Positions 53,398 through 62,618 of a DNA stretch of 64,000 nucleotides are shown here, in pieces. Each line of letters begins with the position of its first letter. The first letter of the stretch is position 1. This stretch comes from Clostridiaceae bacterium. GTDB lineage: Bacteria > Bacillota > Clostridia > Lachnospirales > Lachnospiraceae. Under the pieces are notes generated by a model, which saw only the letters and a program-made list of their open reading frames with translations, was not told the DNA's origin and did not search any database. Position numbers and translations under genes: made by a program. The stretch covers positions 1 through 64,000 of the forward strand of contig CAJTGF010000005.1 in the NCBI GenBank assembly GCA_910575585.1, given 5' to 3'.

Positions 53398-54297
53398 ATG
53401 AGAAAAACCATCTGTATTATGGCAACGGCCCTGCTGGCAGGCGTCCTTGCCGGTTGTTCCGCCAACAGCGGGACAGAGACTTTGGCAGAAAGTAAGACAG
53501 AGGCTTCAAAAGATGCCGCGGATGCCGGAGAGAGTACGGCGGACAATGGACAGGCTCCGTCCGGGGATCTTAAAAAGATCGTCATCGGCGCCAGCCCGGC
53601 TCCCCATGCGGAGATCTTAAGGGCAGCGGCAGATGTTTTGGCCCAGAAGGGCTATGAGCTGGACATCAAGGAGTACGTGGATTACATCCAGCCCAACCTG
53701 GCTTTGGAGTCCGGGGATCTGGATGCCAACTATTTCCAGCATCTGCCTTATCTGGAGTCCTTTAATGAGGAGAACGGCACAAAGCTGGTGTCCGCGGCGT
53801 CCATCCATTACGAGCCCTTCGGCATCTACGCGGGAAAGACCAAGTCTTTGGAAGAATTGGCCGACGGCGCCACAGTGGCTGTCCCCAATGATACCAGCAA
53901 CGAGGCCAGAGCCCTTCTTCTTTTGGAAGCTCAGGGGCTTATCAAACTGAAAGAGGGCGCGGATTTGACTGCCACCAAGAATGATATTGTGGAGAACCCC
54001 AAGAATATCAAGCTGTACGAGGTGGAGGCGGCGCAGATCCCCAGATCCATCAGCGATGTGGACGTGGCGGTCATCAACGGCAACTACGCCATCGACGCAG
54101 GATTTAAAATGTCCGACGCCCTGGCAGTGGAGGATTCCCAGTCCATCGCAGCCACTACCTACGGGAACGTTATCGCCGTGCAGGAAGGCAGGGAGAATGA
54201 CGAGGCCATCAAAGCCCTGGTGGACGCTCTCAACAGCGATCAGGTGAAGGAGTTTATAGAAAGTACCTACGAGGGAGCCGTGGTGCCCTTAAAGTAA
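53398..54297 (+). CDS. metQ: Methionine-binding lipoprotein
   Basis: 299-aa NLPA-family substrate-binding lipoprotein. The signal peptide ends in the lipobox LAGC (Cys20). An Ala/Ser/Glu-rich linker follows to about residue 55. The NLPA fold starts IVIGASPAPHAEIL, then YVDYIQPNLALESGDLDANY, HYEPFGIYAGK, VAVPNDTSNEARAL and YAIDAGF. It delivers L-methionine, and possibly D-methionine or its sulfoxide, to MetNI at the membrane. Confidence 0.95.
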   Translation: MRKTICIMATALLAGVLAGCSANSGTETLAESKTEASKDAADAGESTADNGQAPSGDLKKIVIGASPAPHAEILRAAADVLAQKGYELDIKEYVDYIQPNLALESGDLDANYFQHLPYLESFNEENGTKLVSAASIHYEPFGIYAGKTKSLEELADGATVAVPNDTSNEARALLLLEAQGLIKLKEGADLTATKNDIVENPKNIKLYEVEAAQIPRSISDVDVAVINGNYAIDAGFKMSDALAVEDSQSIAATTYGNVIAVQEGRENDEAIKALVDALNSDQVKEFIESTYEGAVVPLK

Positions 54298-54319
54298 GGA
54301 TCCCTGAAACCATGCCTAT

Positions 54320-54353
54320 AATAGGAATCTTCTGGTGACAGAAGGTTCCTATT
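54320..54353 (+). terminator. Strong hairpin after metQ
   Basis: A 15-bp stem with one wobble (54320-54334 with 54339-54353) and a GTGA loop, 23 bases after the metQ stop. The following bases are ATTATCT, not a proper T-run, so termination may be partial. Confidence 0.65.
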
Positions 54354-54432
54354 ATTATCTGAAGGCAAAGACCGGGTATAGGACGGGGCAGAGCGGGCAT
54401 AGATATACTGTAAAAGACCAGGAGGGTCTGTG

Positions 54433-54693
54433 GTGCGGATTTCAGAACTAAAACAGAAAGAAGTGATCAATGCCGAGGACTGCAAGCGGCTGGGATTTGT
54501 AGGCGACGTGGATTTTGACATGACAAACGGGTGCATGATCGCCATCATCGTGCCGGGGCCGGGGTGCTTCTGCGGCTTTCTGGGACGGGAAAAGGAGTTT
54601 GTGATTCCTTTTAAGGATATCTGCCAGGTGGGGGATGACATCATCCTGGTGGATGTGAAGAAAAAGGATGTGGAGGCGGCCTGCAAGCTCTAA
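54433..54693 (+). CDS. YlmC/YmxH-family sporulation protein (PRC-barrel)
   Basis: 86-aa small beta-barrel protein starting RISELKQKEVINAEDCKRLG after the initiator and including GFVGDVDFD and KEFVIPFKDICQVGDDIILV, typical of the YlmC/YmxH family found in endospore formers. The start is GTG 54433, six bases after GGAGGG; GTG 54430 adds one residue. The molecular role is unknown. It is useful as a marker of a spore-forming host. Confidence 0.85.
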   Translation: MRISELKQKEVINAEDCKRLGFVGDVDFDMTNGCMIAIIVPGPGCFCGFLGREKEFVIPFKDICQVGDDIILVDVKKKDVEAACKL

Positions 54694-54771
54694 AGCTTGC
54701 AGGCCCGCCGGTATCTAAGCCTTAGCCGGCTGTTGGGCACAAAAAGGCCGGAAAAACCGGAAAATTTTTCC

Positions 54772-54800
54772 TTGCAGGTTTTCCTGTCGTAAGGTAAAAT
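54772..54800 (+). promoter_or_regulatory. Promoter of nrdR
   Basis: TTGCAG (54772-54777) and TAAAAT (54795-54800), spacer 17 bases, just before the nrdR ribosome site. Confidence 0.65.
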
Positions 54801-54828
54801 GAAAAGGAGGGGGAGAGGAGGAGTACAG

Positions 54829-55281
54829 ATGAAATGTCCTTATTGCAACGAAGATGAAACAAAGGTGATTGATTCAAGACCGGCGGATGACAACTGCTCC
54901 ATCCGCAGGCGGCGTCAGTGCGAGAAGTGCGGCAGGCGGTTTACCACCTATGAGAAACTGGAGACTATGCCTTTGATGGTGATCAAAAAAGACAATTCCA
55001 GGGAGACTTATGACCGCTCTAAGATCGAGTCCGGTGTCATACGCTCCTGCCACAAAAGGCCGGTATCCACCCAGCAGATCGATTCCATGATTGATGAGAT
55101 CGAGAATCAGATCTTTAACTTAGAGGAACGGGAAGTGTCCACCACCATGATCGGCGAGATGGTGATGGAGCGCCTAAAGGAATTGGACGAGGTGGCCTAT
55201 GTGCGGTTCGCGTCCGTGTACCGGGAATTTAAGGACGTAAACACGTTTATGGAAGAGCTGGGCAAATTATTAAAAAAGTAG
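54829..55281 (+). CDS. nrdR: Transcriptional repressor NrdR
   Basis: 150-aa zinc-finger and ATP-cone repressor of ribonucleotide reductase genes. The zinc ribbon is MKCPYCNED with [12 protein letters not shown]. The ATP-cone (about 47-137) includes [16 protein letters not shown] and [23 protein letters not shown] 54829 is the family start, with GGAGGAG upstream. It is followed within ten bases by yqeG, so it heads the yqeG-aroE-aroK group. Confidence 0.96.
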   Translation: MKCPYCNEDETKVIDSRPADDNCSIRRRRQCEKCGRRFTTYEKLETMPLMVIKKDNSRETYDRSKIESGVIRSCHKRPVSTQQIDSMIDEIENQIFNLEEREVSTTMIGEMVMERLKELDEVAYVRFASVYREFKDVNTFMEELGKLLKK

Positions 55282-55290
55282 GTGGATCAG

Positions 55291-55806
55291 ATGTTTGAAC
55301 CATTTTATCCCAAGCACTATGTAAGTTCCGCTTATGCCATTGATTACAGGAGTCTGTATGAGCGGGGCATCCGGGGCGTCATCTTTGACGTGGATAACAC
55401 CCTGGTCCCCCACGGCGCGCCGGCAGATCTGCGGGCCATGGAGCTGTTTGGACAGTTTCACCAGGTGGGCATGGAGACCTGCCTTTTGTCCAACAACAAA
55501 GAAGCCCGGGTGGCCGCCTTTGCCAAAGCAGTGGGGACAAAGTATATTTATAAAGGAAATAAACCGTCCGTTAAGGGCTATGTCCATGCTATGGAGCTTA
55601 TGGGGACAAGCCCTAAGGACACGGTCTTTGTAGGCGATCAGCTGTTTACGGATATCTGGGGAGCCAACCGGGCGGGCATCGTCAGCTATCTGACAAAGCC
55701 CATTAACCCCAAAGAGGAGATCCAGATCGTCCTAAAGCGGCTGCCGGAAAAGCTGGTGCTTTACTGTTACAGAAAAAAGAAGCGAAACGAGAGGATAAGA
55801 CCATGA
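55291..55806 (+). CDS. yqeG: YqeG-family HAD-type phosphatase
   Basis: 171-aa HAD-superfamily IIIA phosphatase. The catalytic Asp pair is in GVIFDVDNTLVPHG, then LLSNNKEARV, the Lys in NKPSVKGYVHAM and the metal block VFVGDQLFTDIWGANRAG. Family members occur next to aroE in many Firmicutes, as here. The substrate is not firmly known; related enzymes act on phosphatidylglycerol phosphate. The start at 55291 has AGGTGG six bases away; GTG 55282 is less likely. It overlaps aroE by four bases. Confidence 0.92.
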   Translation: MFEPFYPKHYVSSAYAIDYRSLYERGIRGVIFDVDNTLVPHGAPADLRAMELFGQFHQVGMETCLLSNNKEARVAAFAKAVGTKYIYKGNKPSVKGYVHAMELMGTSPKDTVFVGDQLFTDIWGANRAGIVSYLTKPINPKEEIQIVLKRLPEKLVLYCYRKKKRNERIRP

Positions 55807-56684
55807 TAAGCGGAAAAGCCAGGGTATGCGGATTGATGGGGTGTCCGGTGGAACACTCCCTGTCCCCCTTGCTCCATAATTTTTTTGCCGGGGAGATGGG
55901 CATGGATTTTGCCTATGTGCCTTTTTTGGTATCCGAAGGCGACGTGAAAGCTGCCGTAAACGGCGCCTGGGCGCTTAATGTGGCGGGGATGAACGTGACA
56001 ATTCCCCACAAGCAGAGCGTGATCCCGTTTTTAACGGACTTAGATCCCGGCGCCCGTCTGATCGGAGCGGTCAACACCATGGTACGGACTAAGGATGGCT
56101 ACAAAGGGTACAACACGGACGCTTCCGGGCTTTTAAGGGCCATGAAGGAGGCGGATATGGACATTGCGGGAAAGGACTGGCTGCTTTTTGGGGCCGGAGG
56201 CGCGGCCAAGGCCGCGGCCTTTGTGCTAGGAAGCGAAAATGCCCGCCAGGTGGTGATCCTTAACCGCAGCCGGGACCGGGCCTTAGACCTTGCCCGGGAG
56301 ATGAACCGGAAACTGGGGCGGGAATTTCTGACGGCCCTGGCCCTTGAAGACTACAAAAAGCTGCCAGAGGGGCAGTGGCAGGCGCTGCAGACCACCAGCG
56401 TGGGCATGGCCCCCCGTGCCGGCAGGGCGGTTATCGAGGATAAGGGATTTTACAGCCGGATCAGCCAGGCCATGGACGTTATCTACACCCCTGCCAGGAC
56501 CCGGTTTATGGAGTTGGTAGAGGAAGCGGGAGGCAGGGCCGTAAACGGGCTGGACATGCTCCTTTATCAGGGCGCGGCGGCCTTTGAGCTGTGGAATCCG
56601 GACATCCGTATCCTGCCCCAGACCATGGCGCAGGCCCAGCCGCTGATGGAGACTACGTTGAGAGGGCGGGAAAGCGGCGCATGA
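55803..56684 (+). CDS. aroE: Shikimate dehydrogenase
   Basis: 293-aa NADP-dependent enzyme reducing dehydroshikimate to shikimate in aromatic amino acid synthesis. Blocks are GLMGCPVEHSLSPLLHN, the catalytic Lys in MNVTIPHKQSVIP, the Asp in GYNTDASGLLRAM, GAGGAAKAAAFVLG (nucleotide binding) and DMLLYQGAAAFELW. It overlaps yqeG and aroK by four bases each, a tightly coupled unit. Confidence 0.96.
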   Translation: MISGKARVCGLMGCPVEHSLSPLLHNFFAGEMGMDFAYVPFLVSEGDVKAAVNGAWALNVAGMNVTIPHKQSVIPFLTDLDPGARLIGAVNTMVRTKDGYKGYNTDASGLLRAMKEADMDIAGKDWLLFGAGGAAKAAAFVLGSENARQVVILNRSRDRALDLAREMNRKLGREFLTALALEDYKKLPEGQWQALQTTSVGMAPRAGRAVIEDKGFYSRISQAMDVIYTPARTRFMELVEEAGGRAVNGLDMLLYQGAAAFELWNPDIRILPQTMAQAQPLMETTLRGRESGA

Positions 56685-57190
56685 GACACATTATTTTGAC
56701 AGGATTTATGGGAGCGGGAAAGACCACGGTAGGTAAACTGCTGGCGCAAAAGCTGGGCTGTCCGTTCCTTGACACGGATCAGCTGATCCAACAGCAGGCC
56801 GGCATGAGCATAAGCCGGATCTTTGCCGAGAAGGGCGAGGAGACCTTCCGCAGCCTGGAGACAGCCATCCTTAAGGAAGCCTGGACCCAAGAGGAAGCCT
56901 GGGTCCTGTCCGTAGGCGGCGGACTTCCCATGAGAGAGGAAAACCGAAGGCTGTTAAAGCGCATCGGCGCCGTGGTGTATCTGCGGGTAAACAGGGACAC
57001 GGTCCTAAGACGTCTTTCGGGGGATACCACCCGGCCGCTTTTGTCAGGCGGCAACGTGGAGGAACGGGTGGATTCTTTGCTGGCTGTCCGGGGACCTCTT
57101 TACGAGGAGGGGGCGGACCTTGTGGTGGACGCGGATCACAAAACCCCGGATGCCATAGCCCGGGAGTTACGCAAACTATGGGATCAATAA
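56681..57190 (+). CDS. aroK: Shikimate kinase
   Basis: 169-aa P-loop kinase phosphorylating shikimate. Walker A is GFMGAGKTTVGKLLA; the substrate-binding Asp pair is FLDTDQLIQ, with RSLETAIL and VLSVGGGLPMREEN. The lid has DTTRPLLSGGNVEERV. ATG 56681 overlaps the aroE stop; the longer frame to 56591 lies in aroE. Confidence 0.95.
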   Translation: MRHIILTGFMGAGKTTVGKLLAQKLGCPFLDTDQLIQQQAGMSISRIFAEKGEETFRSLETAILKEAWTQEEAWVLSVGGGLPMREENRRLLKRIGAVVYLRVNRDTVLRRLSGDTTRPLLSGGNVEERVDSLLAVRGPLYEEGADLVVDADHKTPDAIARELRKLWDQ

Positions 57191-57211
57191 GGAACTCCCG
57201 TGAAAAAGTGG

Positions 57212-57240
57212 TTGAAATTACCGGACATATAGTATAGAAT
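57212..57240 (+). promoter_or_regulatory. Promoter of efp
   Basis: TTGAAA (57212-57217) and TAGAAT (57235-57240) with a 17-base spacer, 45 bases before efp. Confidence 0.72.
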
Positions 57241-57284
57241 AGTAACGATTGATTAAGGCGAATTTACAAGGAGGAATATCATTT

Positions 57285-57842
57285 ATGATATCAGCGGGCG
57301 ATTTTAGAAACGGTGTCACTTTGGAAATTGAGGGGAACGTATACCAGATCCTGGAGTTTCAGCATGTAAAACCTGGAAAGGGCGCTGCCTTTGTCAGGAC
57401 AAAGATCAAGAACGTTATCAGCGGCGGCGTTGTGGAGAAGACATTCCGTCCCACGGAGAAGTTTCCGGCAGCCAGGATCGACCGGGTGGACATGCAGTAC
57501 CTTTACGCAGACGGCGATCTGTATAACTTTATGGACTCCAACACCTACGAGCAGGTGGCTTTAGGCAAGGACACCATCGGCGATGCCCTGAAATTTGTCA
57601 AAGAGAACGAGACATGCAAGGTCTGCTCTTACAACGGAAAGGTGTTTTCCGTGGAGCCGCCGCTGTTTGTGGAACTGGAGATCACGGACACAGAGCCGGG
57701 ATTTAAGGGCGATACCGCTACAGGCGCTACCAAGCCGGCAGTGGTTGAGACCGGAGCCACGGTGTATGTTCCGCTGTTTGTAGATCAGGGAGACAAGATC
57801 AAGATTGACACCCGCACAGGAGAATATTTGTCCAGAGTATAG
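57285..57842 (+). CDS. efp: Elongation factor P
   Basis: 185-aa translation factor that rescues ribosomes stalled at polyproline. The tip loop VKPGKGAAF carries Lys32, the residue modified in many bacteria. The oligonucleotide-binding domains include [14 protein letters not shown] and [23 protein letters not shown] 57285 gives the family start [10 protein letters not shown]; the frame to 57249 is longer without support. It is downstream of aroK with its own promoter. Confidence 0.97.
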   Translation: MISAGDFRNGVTLEIEGNVYQILEFQHVKPGKGAAFVRTKIKNVISGGVVEKTFRPTEKFPAARIDRVDMQYLYADGDLYNFMDSNTYEQVALGKDTIGDALKFVKENETCKVCSYNGKVFSVEPPLFVELEITDTEPGFKGDTATGATKPAVVETGATVYVPLFVDQGDKIKIDTRTGEYLSRV

Positions 57843-57858
57843 ACAACACGTTTACCAA

Positions 57859-57899
57859 GCGTCCTGAGAGTGCCGAATCGGCTTTCAGGGCGTTTTTTT
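57859..57899 (+). terminator. Intrinsic terminator of efp
   Basis: CGTCCTGA...GCCG pairs with CGGC...TCAGGGCG around an AAT tip, followed by a run of seven T. Confidence 0.88.
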
Positions 57900-58005
57900 G
57901 AAACATTACGTTTTTACGTTATTGGAGGGATTCCAACGGCAATGTCTGCCAAAGGCGGCCATGCCTGGAATATAAAAAGGAAAAGAAAAGGAGAGAGAAA
58001 CGAGT

Positions 58006-59313
58006 ATGTATGACAAAAAGATCAGGAAAATGCTGACTCTGGCCGGCATGGCCGTAGTCCTGACGGCATCTGCCCTGCAGGGATGCGGCGGCAAGGAAAG
58101 CGCTTCCGGCTCCGGCGACACCACTGCCGAGACTACAAAGGCAGCTGATGGGGGTTCAACGACCGAGGAGGCAAAAGAGGATCTGACAAAAGACATGAAA
58201 GAGTTTACCATGAAGGACGGCTCCATGTCCCTGATGCTGAACAAGGACTGGACCACTGAGGATCTGGGCGTGGACTTCTGGCTGGGAGCCCAGAGCAAAA
58301 ACGGCAAAGAGGCGGTTATCATCATGCAGTTCCCGAAAGTAGGCTCCATGCTCCCGGTAGACAGCATGGATACCATGACCTCTATGGTGGTGGAGAGCTA
58401 CGGCGTTGCCGATGAGGCGGAGGCCGAAGCGCCGTCTATCCCGGATATGACAGGCGTTAAGGCCAGCACCTGCACCATCAACGCCGACGGCGAGACGGCA
58501 GACGGCTATCTGGTATACGGCGAGACGGACTATGCGTTCTATTCCCTGCTCTATGTGACCGAGGATAAGATGGACGATGATGTGATCGCGTCAGCCAAGG
58601 CTTCCTATGAGACGTTCAAGGAGACCCCTATTGAGGCTGAGGACAATTCCACCATCCAGGTTTCCGACACCGTAAAGTGGTTTAACGCTTCCTATGCGGT
58701 CCTGACCAAGTTAAACGGGTGGGATTACAACCTGTTCGGCGGTCTTCCGGTTAATGAGGACAGCAAGGTGCTGGTACAGGAGCTGTTAAAGAGCTGGTGG
58801 GAGGTATCTGACCGCGCCACGGCTGACGAGACGCTTGACTGGATTATGACCGAAGGCCACAGGACCGGGTTCGTGGAGGAGATGAAGGAGCTGGAGAGCG
58901 CAGGCATCGGCCAAAAGTCGGCAGAGGAGCGGCCGGAGGCTATCCTGGGTGTATATGAGATGGAAGCGGCCACCGCTGAAATTTACGCCAAGTGCTATGC
59001 TGCCTACGAGGCCATGGGCGAGAAGGCCATTGACGGCTGGGATTACTGCCGGGCTTTAAACCTGCTTGGATATTACTATACCGCAGGATACTATACCGAC
59101 ACCGAAGCCCTGGACAAGTCACTGGAGATCGCTCAGAAAGTACAGGAAGAGTTCGGCTCCTGGGATGAGCTGATCGACAGCTACATGGTTGGCTATGAGT
59201 ACTGGGGCGAGGAGAGCAGCGACGAGCGCAAAGCCGTTTATGAGGAATTGAAGGGCAAAGAGGACAATCCTTACACGGTTGACTTTAAGATGACTCTGGA
59301 GAAAACCTGGTAA
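58006..59313 (+). CDS. Lipoprotein with C-terminal DUF1266 domain
   Basis: 435-aa secreted lipoprotein. The signal peptide ends near LQGCGG (lipid-anchored Cys at about residue 26), followed by a Thr/Ser/Glu-rich linker. The middle part (about 65-210) resembles a PsbP/DUF1795-like sandwich (MSLMLNKDWTTEDLGVDFWL). The C-terminal DUF1266 domain (about 225-420) has ALNLLGYYYTAGYYTDTEAL and SWDELIDSYMVGYEYW. Function unknown; it probably sits on the outer face of the membrane. GAGAG lies before the ATG, and a terminator follows. Confidence 0.83.
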   Translation: MYDKKIRKMLTLAGMAVVLTASALQGCGGKESASGSGDTTAETTKAADGGSTTEEAKEDLTKDMKEFTMKDGSMSLMLNKDWTTEDLGVDFWLGAQSKNGKEAVIIMQFPKVGSMLPVDSMDTMTSMVVESYGVADEAEAEAPSIPDMTGVKASTCTINADGETADGYLVYGETDYAFYSLLYVTEDKMDDDVIASAKASYETFKETPIEAEDNSTIQVSDTVKWFNASYAVLTKLNGWDYNLFGGLPVNEDSKVLVQELLKSWWEVSDRATADETLDWIMTEGHRTGFVEEMKELESAGIGQKSAEERPEAILGVYEMEAATAEIYAKCYAAYEAMGEKAIDGWDYCRALNLLGYYYTAGYYTDTEALDKSLEIAQKVQEEFGSWDELIDSYMVGYEYWGEESSDERKAVYEELKGKEDNPYTVDFKMTLEKTW

Positions 59314-59336
59314 TCGAAAAATTATCGAAAAAGAAA

Positions 59337-59369
59337 GGGGCTGCGGCAAAATAGCAGCCCCTTATTTTT
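59337..59369 (+). terminator. Intrinsic terminator after the DUF1266 lipoprotein
   Basis: GGGGCTGC (59337-59344) pairs with GCAGCCCC (59354-59361), then TTATTTTTA. The stem is nearly the same as in the serS terminator. Confidence 0.85.
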
Positions 59370-59407
59370 ATATATTGCTGAGATCAGCTTAACTAGCGAA
59401 ATGGTGT

Positions 59408-60259
59408 TCACTGGTTGGGAAGCAGCTCTGCCATCAGTTCTGCCTGATAGGCAGAATCCTTGGCTGCCCGTTTTAAATCCTCAAACCGGTTTAAGTCGAT
59501 CAGAAGGGAATTCAGCTGATTGATCCTGCTCTCGCCTTCCTGCCTGCCTTCTAATCTGCCTTCTAGTCTGCCTTCCTGCCGTTCTTCCTGGCGCATTGCC
59601 TGCACTGCTAAACACATATTAACCGTTTTCCCCTTTCTGTCAAATTTTAATTTGGAATTCGTAAGCGTATTGATAACAACCGCAGCCTCTGTATCCAGTT
59701 CCCTGAAATGTGGATCCTTATCCAGCAAATCGCTTAGCTGCTTTTTATCGCTGGAATATTTTATATAAAGCAGCACTTCCCGCAGACTGGTATTAAATTT
59801 GTCTAGGGACGCTTCGCTCATATCTGCCGGAGCGATCAGATTGATCCGGTAATCGGGGATAAAGGGAAGAAGTCAGCTCTTTTCTGCCTTTGCTTTTGCC
59901 GCGCCTCTGTGGGATTTTGCCGCTTTTTCTACCTGCTTTGCATACTGCATGGCATCATAAAGCATATCCCTTACAGGCATTGCATAATGGATATCTGACT
60001 GTCCCTCCAGCCCCAGGATCGCATAAGCAGCCGTTTCGTCCTCCATAGCTGCCAAATATTTAAGATTATCACGGTATTTCTGGACCGGGGAGGCTGTCTG
60101 GCCCTCTCCAAACGGCAATACGATCTCAGCCGTATCCATGGTACGCAGTCTGGAAGGACAAATCACATTCTTCCCGTCATAGAGCAGAAAATTAAATGCA
60201 TCCGCAAAAATCTTTGCATCCTTCATATATTGTTTCGTTATGGCATCTTTGTCAGCCAA
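59408..60259 (-). pseudogene. Broken Rpn/YhgA-like PD-(D/E)XK transposase-type gene
   Basis: One reading frame broken by a TGA at 59873-59875. The upstream part (MADKDAITKQYMKDAKIFAD, then NFLLYDGKNVI, ILGLEGQSDIHYAMPVRDM) is the family's N-terminal half with the G-L-E-x-Q block. The downstream part (FIPDYRINLIAPADMSEASL, then REVLLYIKYSSDKKQLSDLL) is the C-terminal half. The middle segment, usually about 60-100 residues with the hydrophobic T-L-V-x-Y strand, is deleted at the stop. A 12-bp tandem repeat near 59538-59580 encodes R-x-E-G units. It is related to the fragment at 25789-25953. Confidence 0.82.
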
Positions 60260-60379
60260 CAGCCATCACCTTCCTTTCCTGCCGGGATCGTTGGATTTCA
60301 TCTGTTATAATAGGATTATAGCACTGGTCTTTTGGGGGCGCAATGTTTATTTTTCCGGCAGCGCCTTTTTACATTTTAA

Positions 60380-60505
60380 ACGCCAAACCGCCGTGACGCT
60401 CTGGCGGCAGAGGCCAGCCAGGAGGATAAGCTCCACATGACGGCAGCGGAGCATAAAAAGCTGGGACAGGCCGTCTTTGGGAAAGTCCTGGAGATCTTGG
60501 GGTAA
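60380..60505 (+). pseudogene. C-terminal fragment of an unidentified gene
   Basis: A 41-codon open frame with no good start reads DALAAEASQEDKLHMTAAEH and ends KKLGQAVFGKVLEILG. It is bounded by a stop at 60377-60379. The composition is protein-like, but the family is not recognised. The rest of 60260-60776 holds a terminator and the argS promoter. Confidence 0.35.
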
Positions 60506-60529
60506 AAAATTGATAATTACATACATGGA

Positions 60530-60569
60530 CGCTTTCCCGCTGTTATGGCCGGCGGGAAAGCGTTTTGTT
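60530..60569 (+). terminator. Intrinsic terminator upstream of argS
   Basis: CGCTTTCCCGC (60530-60540) pairs perfectly with GCGGGAAAGCG (60552-60562), followed by TTTTGTTG. It ends transcription from the gene remnant. Confidence 0.8.
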
Positions 60570-60674
60570 GTCCCTGCGTCAAAACGTGTTATTTCCAGTC
60601 AGATGTTACTGTTTACAGGTCCCTTGTAAACGTAACCGCAGATAGCCTTATGAAGTTCCGTTCACATTTGAATA

Positions 60675-60703
60675 TTGATTTCATATCAAAACAATAGTAT
60701 AAT
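60675..60703 (+). promoter_or_regulatory. Promoter of argS
   Basis: TTGATT (60675-60680), a 17-base spacer and consensus TATAAT (60698-60703). No T-box was seen between it and argS. Confidence 0.75.
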
Positions 60704-60776
60704 TGAACCACTGCGGGCCCAAAAAGGCCCATGACTGACTGCGAAAAAGCAGATGAACGATGAGGAGACGAAACCT

Positions 60777-62555
60777 ATGAAAAAGATTCTTGACTGCATT
60801 GCAGATGCCATAAAACCGGCGTTTACGGCCAGCGGGTACGACGACAGTTTTGCGAAGATCACGCTGTCCAACCGGCCGGATCTGTGCGAATACCAGTGCA
60901 ACGGAGCCATGGCCGCTGCCAAGACCTACAAAAAGAAACCCATTGACATCGCAAAGGATGTGGCAGATTACGTATCACATAGCCAAAACAAAGATATGTT
61001 TTCAGAAATAACGGCGGTGATGCCCGGTTTTATCAACATACGCTTAAACCCGGAGTATGTGGCAAAGTACCTGAATTCCATGGAGCAGGAGCCAAAGTAC
61101 GGCCTTGAGGAAAGCGGCAAGGGCGAGACGGTTATCGTGGACTACGGCGGAGCCAATGTGGCAAAACCCCTCCATGTGGGCCATCTGCGCTCCGCCATCA
61201 TCGGGGAGAGCATTAAGCGCATGGGGCGTTTTCTGGGCTATGACATGATCGGGGACGTGCATCTGGGGGACTGGGGCCTGCAGATGGGGCTCATTATCGA
61301 GGAGCTGCGGGACAGAAAGCCGGATCTGCCCTATTTTGATGAGGATCACAGGGGAGCGTATCCCGCAGAGCCGCCTTTTACCATCGGAGAGCTGGAGGAC
61401 ATCTATCCCGCCGCCAGCGCCAAGTCCAAGGAGGACGAAGGCTTTAAGGCAAGAGCCCAGGAGGCCACTTTCCGGCTGCAGAACGGCTATGGGCCTTTTC
61501 GTGCTATCTGGCGTCACATCATGGACGTGTCCCTGGCTGACCTTAGGAAGAACTACGGCAATCTGGGCGTGACCTTTGATCTGTGGAAAGGGGAAAGCGA
61601 CGCCCAGGAGTACATCCCGGGACTGATCGAGGATCTGCAGGAGAAAGGGCTTGCATACGAAAGCCAAGGCGCTTTGGTGGTGGATATTGCCCAGGAGGGA
61701 GATTCCAAGGAACTGCCTCCCTGCATTATCCGCAAGTCCGATGGGGCGGCTCTGTATGCCACCTCGGATCTGGGGACGATCCTGGACAGAGAGAAGGCGT
61801 ATGAGCCCTCCCGATACATCTACATCACGGACAAGCGCCAGGAACTGCATTTTATCCAGGTATTTCGGGTGGCCAAAAAAGCCGGTTACGTAAAAGAGGA
61901 CACGCCTATGGTCCATCTCATGTTCGGCACTATGAACGGCAAGGACGGAAAGCCCTTTAAGACCAGGGAAGGCGGCGTCATGCGGCTGGAGGAATTGATG
62001 GCCCAGATCAACGGGGCGGTCTATGAAAGGATCATGGAGAACCGCACGGTTTCGGATGAGGAGGCCAGGAAAACGGCGGGGATCATCGGGCTGGCAGCCT
62101 TAAAGTACGGGGATCTGTCCAATCAGGCGTCCAAGGATTATATATTCGACATGGACCGTTTTATTTCTTTTGAGGGAAATACAGGGCCTTACATTCTTTA
62201 CACCATTGTGCGTATCAAGTCTATCCTGGCCAAGTATAGTGAGACGGCAGGGGAACTTGGACCGGATGTGAAGATCCTTGGGGCGGCTTCGGAGACGGAG
62301 AAGAATCTGATGTTGCAGATCACCAAGTACCACGAGGTCATTCCGGCCGGCTTCAAAGAGACGGCTCCCCATAAGATCTGCCAGTTTATCTATGAATTGT
62401 CGGATGTCTTTAACAAATTTTATAACAGCACCATGATCTTGAAGGAGGAAAATAAGGAGCGGCAGGCAAGCTATATTAAGCTGATCCGTTTGACCAAGGG
62501 CGTGCTGGAGACCTGCATCGATCTGCTGGGATTTGAGGCGCCGGACCGGATGTAA
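60777..62555 (+). CDS. argS: Arginyl-tRNA synthetase
   Basis: 592-aa class I synthetase charging tRNA-Arg. The N-terminal additional domain (about 1-110) is followed by the HIGH-type motif NVAKPLHVGHLRSAIIG, GDVHLGDWGLQMG, the YATSDLGTILDRE block and the tRNA-binding C-terminal helices (SNQASKDYIFDMDRFISFEG). The KMSK loop is replaced by MNGKDGKPFKTREGG, usual for ArgRS. ATG 60777 is nine bases from GAGGAG; the upstream ATG 60753 lacks this. Confidence 0.96.
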   Translation: MKKILDCIADAIKPAFTASGYDDSFAKITLSNRPDLCEYQCNGAMAAAKTYKKKPIDIAKDVADYVSHSQNKDMFSEITAVMPGFINIRLNPEYVAKYLNSMEQEPKYGLEESGKGETVIVDYGGANVAKPLHVGHLRSAIIGESIKRMGRFLGYDMIGDVHLGDWGLQMGLIIEELRDRKPDLPYFDEDHRGAYPAEPPFTIGELEDIYPAASAKSKEDEGFKARAQEATFRLQNGYGPFRAIWRHIMDVSLADLRKNYGNLGVTFDLWKGESDAQEYIPGLIEDLQEKGLAYESQGALVVDIAQEGDSKELPPCIIRKSDGAALYATSDLGTILDREKAYEPSRYIYITDKRQELHFIQVFRVAKKAGYVKEDTPMVHLMFGTMNGKDGKPFKTREGGVMRLEELMAQINGAVYERIMENRTVSDEEARKTAGIIGLAALKYGDLSNQASKDYIFDMDRFISFEGNTGPYILYTIVRIKSILAKYSETAGELGPDVKILGAASETEKNLMLQITKYHEVIPAGFKETAPHKICQFIYELSDVFNKFYNSTMILKEENKERQASYIKLIRLTKGVLETCIDLLGFEAPDRM

Positions 62556-62618
62556 CAGATGCCGTTTGGCGCGTAATGACAAAAAAGGCAGTAAGCATAC
62601 TGCCAGGGGGGAAAACAG

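Noticed and set aside
60590-60660. GTTTAC/GTAAAC foldback and GTTAC-rich stretches (also near 17210-17260 and 18370-18425)
   Set aside because: Similar short words recur, but I could not align them into a consistent repeat unit by eye.
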